From assembly GCA_036677425.1 (NCBI GenBank), contig JARFVT010000002.1, forward strand, positions 1 through 16,026: 16,026 nucleotides of DNA, read 5' to 3'. The stretch's first letter is position 1, and the number at the start of each line of letters is the position of its first letter. Position numbers and translations under genes: made by a program. The notes under the pieces were generated by a model, which had not been told where the DNA came from, did not search any database, and saw only the letters and a program-made list of their open reading frames with translations. Positions 12,515 through 16,026 of the stretch are shown here, in pieces. The stretch is from JARFVT01 sp036677425 (GTDB lineage: Bacteria; Pseudomonadota; Alphaproteobacteria; UBA8366; Aestuariispiraceae).

Positions 12515-13554
12515 TTATTTAAAATAATATTTAGCTGAAATTTGGCAGTATTATGAACGCCCAATATTTCTTTAAAATCTAGTTTATCCATCATCATATA
12601 TGCATTAACTTTTATTATTTCATTAGCAAAACCTCTGCCGTGATCAAATTTTGCCATATCATTAAAAAGCTGATTAAAACTTTCTATTGAGTCTAATTTT
12701 ATATCATCATTACTATGACCAACTAACATGAAATGATGAATGTCTTTTAGAGTTGCTATCCGATTATTTTTAATTTTTTCATAATATAATATATGTAAAA
12801 TACATACGGTGAACCATTCCAAACCAGAATTCATCCAATAACCTTTTAAACCGACCTCATAATAACCAAACATCATCAATGCGATATTTTGACAATCGTC
12901 ATATTCATGGTCTGTACCAATACGAATTTTTGCTAAATATGAATCATCTAAGGTTTGATTATCTAAAATATTTTTCATCGTATTTTCCCTAAAAAGGTTA
13001 AATTTAGGCTTTACATGGTGAATTAAATTTGATGATAAAAAATTAATTTTATTGTTTTCACCTAAAGTATTTGATATTTTTTCGTAGCGCGCATCACAAA
13101 AAGTAATCAAATAACCTATAGCATGTGAATGCACTATCCAGCTTGTTTCACGGCTATATTTTTTCAATTTGCCTGTTACCATTTTTACGCTTTTATTAGC
13201 CACATCTCTTTTATGATCAAATTTTGCCATAGCATTTAAAATTTTAAAAAAACTATGATCATAAATTAATTTTCCACTATTTTTATTATGACCAAGCATC
13301 ATAAAATTAAAGACTTCTCTCACAGTGGCTATCCTGCCGTTATTGTTAATTTTTTCATAATATAATACATGTAAAATGCACACAGTTAGCCAATCAAAGC
13401 CTGTTATGATATTAAAAACTCTAAATCTGTTATCATCCGGGTTAATCATTGTGGTTAATACTTTTTTACAATCGGCAGATTCATAGTCTGTACCAATACG
13501 AATTTTTGCTAAATATGAATCATCTAAGGTCGGATCATCTAAAATATTTGTCAT
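12478..13554 (-). CDS. Double copy of the TraG/VirD4 all-alpha domain, no ATPase motifs
   Basis: The 358-residue frame holds two tandem copies (1-165 and 193-345) of TraG residues about 190-340, the part between Walker A and Walker B that includes the all-alpha domain. Shared stretches are LA.IRIGT, CILH.LYYEKI and RIAT; copy 2 also keeps HHFM.VGH, ESFNQL and HGR. Neither has Walker A, Walker B or membrane segments. In coupling proteins this domain selects substrates, so the product might bind relaxosome or substrate proteins. Copy 2 keeps its own ATG (12978) after AGGGAAAA, and the linker between the copies is a translated relic of a traG end plus leader. The final 13 residues are the traG end read out of frame. 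The gene is either a new fusion or a decaying duplicate. Confidence 0.65.
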   Translation of the reverse strand: MTNILDDPTLDDSYLAKIRIGTDYESADCKKVLTTMINPDDNRFRVFNIITGFDWLTVCILHVLYYEKINNNGRIATVREVFNFMMLGHNKNSGKLIYDHSFFKILNAMAKFDHKRDVANKSVKMVTGKLKKYSRETSWIVHSHAIGYLITFCDARYEKISNTLGENNKINFLSSNLIHHVKPKFNLFRENTMKNILDNQTLDDSYLAKIRIGTDHEYDDCQNIALMMFGYYEVGLKGYWMNSGLEWFTVCILHILYYEKIKNNRIATLKDIHHFMLVGHSNDDIKLDSIESFNQLFNDMAKFDHGRGFANEIIKVNAYMMMDKLDFKEILGVHNTAKFQLNIILNKNTDTKNIKTFR

Positions 13555-13690
13555 TGTTATTTCCCTTATGTTTTAGGGCTTACCTGGTAAGGTAAATTTA
13601 AGTGTTACCTGGTAAGGTGAAATTTGGTGAAATAAAATTAGTCTTCTTGTTTTTCACCTAAAGGTTTTGATGTTTTTGGTATCGGTATTT
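13547..13690. repeat. 144-bp direct repeat, copy 2
   Basis: Partner of 12371-12514. It spans the last codons of traG, the double dyad, the ribosome site and the first codons of the all-alpha-domain gene. A third, degenerate version lies at about 12975-13080, between the two domain copies. Confidence 0.9.
13580..13615. promoter_or_regulatory. Double TTACCTGGTAA dyad, copy 2 (operator-like)
   Basis: TTACCTGGTAA at 13580-13590 and 13605-13615, 25 bp apart, in the gap between traG and the all-alpha-domain gene. Same spacing and flanks as 12404-12439. Confidence 0.55.
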
Positions 13691-15419
13691 GGCTTTTTTC
13701 AAGCATTTCTTTATCGTTAAAAAATAATATTTGCCGCCCAAATATTGGTTGATGCCCTGCTACAAAAATCAACATATTACCCGCAACCGCTTTACCAAAA
13801 ATATTAGTGGTAATGCTTTTAATCCGCATACATTCGTCAGGCGTTAATAATGGCCGTGCAATTTCATTGATATTTTCAGATGTATTGCCAGTGATTGCAC
13901 CAGCCTTACCCGATCTTGATTTTTTACGTTGAATGATCGTAGTCTTACCCACCATATCAGATAATGTTTTTGCCGTTTCGATGGTGTTTGGTGCAAATGC
14001 TATTCTAATATGGCAATTTGCCATAATAGAATTATCCTTGCCGTAAGCCTTGTTTAATTGCGTTATATCTTGAATTATTATAAATGCCTTCAAGCCATAA
14101 CCAGCCATGAATGCAAGCGAGCGTTCAAATATTTCTAATTTACCTATTGATGTGAACTCATCGAGCATTAATAACATGCGATGCTCATATGATTTAACCG
14201 CTTTACCATTTTCAAATTTCATCGATGCGGTTAATCTTGTCAAAAACTGGTTCATCAAAATTCTAATTAATGGCTTCAATCTATCCATATCTGATGGTGG
14301 TATTATAATATATAATGAAACTGGTGCATCTCTGTTCATCAAATCATTAATAGTAAAATCAGAACTAGATATATTTTTTGATACTATTGGATCAGAATAA
14401 AGACTTAATTGTATCTTAGCCGATGAATGCACGCCTGATCTTTCTTGGCTGGCTTTCTTCTTCATTGCACCAGCAGAGCGCATCACTTCTTGATCAATAA
14501 TATCTCTACCATGCTTAAATTCTGCCATGTCATCACAAAGCTGATTAAAGCTTTCGTCTGGATTTAATTCTATATCATCATCACCATGACCAACCGACAT
14601 GAAATGATGAACGTCTTTTAGGGTTGCAATGCGACCGTCATTATTGATTTTTTCATAATATAATACATGTAAAATACATGTGGTTAACCATTCCCAACCC
14701 GCTTGCATCCAATAGTCTTTTAAACCCTTGCCTTCGCTATCAATCACCATCGATGATATATTCTGGCAATCTTCGATTTCATGTTCTGTGCCAATACGAA
14801 TTTCTGCTAATGGATTATATTTATTTGAACCATCAAGTGATGTTGGATCAAATTTTATAATATGTTGACCAAGTGATGCACGGTAACCAGCGGTTAAATG
14901 ATAATTCTCACCCTTGATATCCAAGCAAATCATTGAGCCTTGCCAGTTTAGCAATGTTGGTATAACTAAACCAACGCCTTTACCCGATCTTGTCGGTGCA
15001 AAGGCTAATATATGTTCTGGGCCATTATGATTTAATGTCTTTGTTCCAAAAAATAACTTTTTAAATCCACCAACAATCACACCAGTTTTAACTAGTAATC
15101 CAGTTTTTTTAACATCAATATATTTTGCCCATCTTGCCGAGCCATGCAAATCTTCGGCCTTACGATCACCAAAAATTATTGTTGAACTCATACGATTTAA
15201 AATGGTTAAGCTTAACAGCATTAAGAATAAACCAGTCCCGATTCCTATATATAATATTTGCATCATGGCGGCTGGTAAAATGTGATTTTGTTTGATATTT
15301 TCAAATATCCAAATCCACCAAGCTTTATCATTCCATAAAAAGCCATTGAAAAAATGCCAGCTATAAAAAACAGAAATAATAGCCATAATAGCAATAAATA
15401 AATTAATGATTTTAATCAT
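13638..15419 (-). CDS. traG: TraG/VirD4-family type IV coupling protein
   Basis: A 593-residue inner-membrane ATPase that links the relaxosome to the secretion channel. It has two amino-terminal membrane segments (about 5-25 and 47-73), Walker A APTRSGKG at 141-148, and the all-alpha region (190-340). Walker B is LLMLDEF at 416-422, followed by GLKAFIIIQDITQL and the IRIAFAPNTIETA segment typical of VirD4/TraG. The length is normal. ATG 15417-15419 overlaps the previous stop by eight bases, implying coupling. The gene ends in the 144-bp repeat. It is the evident parent of the two domain copies downstream. Confidence 0.95.
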   Translation of the reverse strand: MIKIINLFIAIMAIISVFYSWHFFNGFLWNDKAWWIWIFENIKQNHILPAAMMQILYIGIGTGLFLMLLSLTILNRMSSTIIFGDRKAEDLHGSARWAKYIDVKKTGLLVKTGVIVGGFKKLFFGTKTLNHNGPEHILAFAPTRSGKGVGLVIPTLLNWQGSMICLDIKGENYHLTAGYRASLGQHIIKFDPTSLDGSNKYNPLAEIRIGTEHEIEDCQNISSMVIDSEGKGLKDYWMQAGWEWLTTCILHVLYYEKINNDGRIATLKDVHHFMSVGHGDDDIELNPDESFNQLCDDMAEFKHGRDIIDQEVMRSAGAMKKKASQERSGVHSSAKIQLSLYSDPIVSKNISSSDFTINDLMNRDAPVSLYIIIPPSDMDRLKPLIRILMNQFLTRLTASMKFENGKAVKSYEHRMLLMLDEFTSIGKLEIFERSLAFMAGYGLKAFIIIQDITQLNKAYGKDNSIMANCHIRIAFAPNTIETAKTLSDMVGKTTIIQRKKSRSGKAGAITGNTSENINEIARPLLTPDECMRIKSITTNIFGKAVAGNMLIFVAGHQPIFGRQILFFNDKEMLEKSQIPIPKTSKPLGEKQED

Positions 15420-15681
15420 GGCTGTTAACCTCCATTTGTGTAATAATATTAATCAATTTCATTATTATTGGGTCGGTGAAATACTGCCAAGATTGATCAT
15501 CTTCATAGTTATTTCGAACAAAATTACTTTCAGATGGATTTAAATATTTAAGGCTTTGTTTTGATGAAATTATATGGTGATTAATAATCTCTACAGAAAC
15601 CCTAACCAAGTCGGCCAATAAATCTTCATTGCTCATTTCTTCTATTGGCATTGTAAATTCAGCATCGATGACATCGCTCAT
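15412..15681 (-). CDS. Small unknown protein between virB11 and traG
   Basis: An 89-residue acidic soluble protein; the middle holds SSKQSLKYLNPSESNFVRNN. I do not recognise a family. Its start lies two bases after the virB11-like stop and its end overlaps the traG start, so it is surely in the operon. A role in the secretion channel or in traG synthesis is possible; nothing in the sequence decides. Confidence 0.7.
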   Translation of the reverse strand: MSDVIDAEFTMPIEEMSNEDLLADLVRVSVEIINHHIISSKQSLKYLNPSESNFVRNNYEDDQSWQYFTDPIIMKLINIITQMEVNSHD

Positions 15682-15683
15682 TA

Positions 15684-16026
15684 TTAAGCCTCCATATTAT
15701 CCTTCATGATATAATTTTGAAATTTTGGTTGATAAATATCGGTTATTTGCCGAATGCCTTTATCTGATCTTTTGATCTGAATAACCAAATCAACCATTTC
15801 ACCTAGAAATTCTGGTATGTCGCTCATTTTTTGCCCCGACCATGCTATATTTTGGACAAATTTACGCTTAATCGCCTGTGTTGGACTTTCCGCATGAATG
15901 GTACATATAAAGCCAGTAACACCAGAATTTAACGCAGCCAATGCCGCAAAGGCGTTACTGGTCGATATTTCACCAAATAAGATGTTATCTGGCGTTATAC
16001 GCATTAAATGATCGTAAATCGCCCGC
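15684..16026 (-). CDS. virB11: VirB11/TrbB-type secretion ATPase, carboxy part (partial)
   Basis: The frame continues past the right edge. The visible 113 residues hold the RITPDNILFGEI segment (Walker B region of VirB11-type traffic ATPases), SGVTGFICTIHAESPTQAIK with the family's His box, and the carboxy helices with MVDLVIQI. Such ATPases form hexamers at the inner membrane and power type IV channel assembly and transfer. Whether it is closer to virB11 or trbB cannot be judged from this part. Virb11 next to virD4/traG is a usual order. It is presumably the last of a channel operon to the right. Confidence 0.9.
   Translation of the reverse strand, partial: RAIYDHLMRITPDNILFGEISTSNAFAALAALNSGVTGFICTIHAESPTQAIKRKFVQNIAWSGQKMSDIPEFLGEMVDLVIQIKRSDKGIRQITDIYQPKFQNYIMKDNMEA

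Overview
The window is an AT-rich (roughly one-third G+C) segment of a conjugative plasmid, or plasmid-like element, from an alphaproteobacterium. The main evidence is a repABC-type RepC initiator, a family essentially confined to Alphaproteobacteria. In front of it lies what looks like the antisense ctRNA that controls repC in these replicons. The genus cannot be fixed from the sequence.

Layout. (1) 1-2914, + strand: end of an upstream gene (repB by position), ctRNA/attenuator region, repC, then three tightly coupled small genes: an exported SNase-like nuclease, an unknown protein and an XRE regulator. (2) 2915-3697: structured non-coding DNA and a small SSB gene on the + strand, closed by a good terminator. 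(3) 3713-5326, - strand: a large serine recombinase. (4) 5327-5828: a 500-base control region with a 40-bp tandem repeat and an oriT whose nic region reads like that of IncP/RP4. (5) 5829-16026: a - strand transfer operon. In the order transcribed it carries: virB11/trbB (cut by the window end), an 89-aa unknown, traG/virD4 coupling protein, a double copy of the coupling-protein all-alpha domain, a 47-aa acidic protein, an ArdC-TraC type antirestriction/primase polyprotein, a Toprim-only paralogue with damaged active-site residues, traJ, two unknowns and a traI (MOBP) relaxase. The relaxase runs into oriT at the distal end of the operon.

How it fits together. TraJ and TraI should form the relaxosome on oriT at 5617-5654. 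TraG would pass the relaxase-DNA complex to a VirB/Trb-type channel whose ATPase is at the right edge. The ArdC/TraC protein would protect and prime the incoming strand. The inferred nic places the recombinase, ssb, regulator and replicon in the leading region and the tra genes last.

The most unusual feature is a repeated pattern. Parts of genes have been copied in tandem just downstream of the parent, with near-identical borders but diverged protein. This gives an ATPase-less double coupling-protein domain (12478-13554) and a Toprim domain with E-to-K and D-to-R changes (9312-10031). A fragmentary gene-end repeat also follows the XRE gene. A short acidic motif is shared between the relaxase tail and the 47-aa protein. 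The relaxase itself carries an ArdC-N-like segment and a DUF5710-like segment. These may be decaying duplicates or a set of domain-only modulators of DNA transfer; the sequence alone cannot decide.
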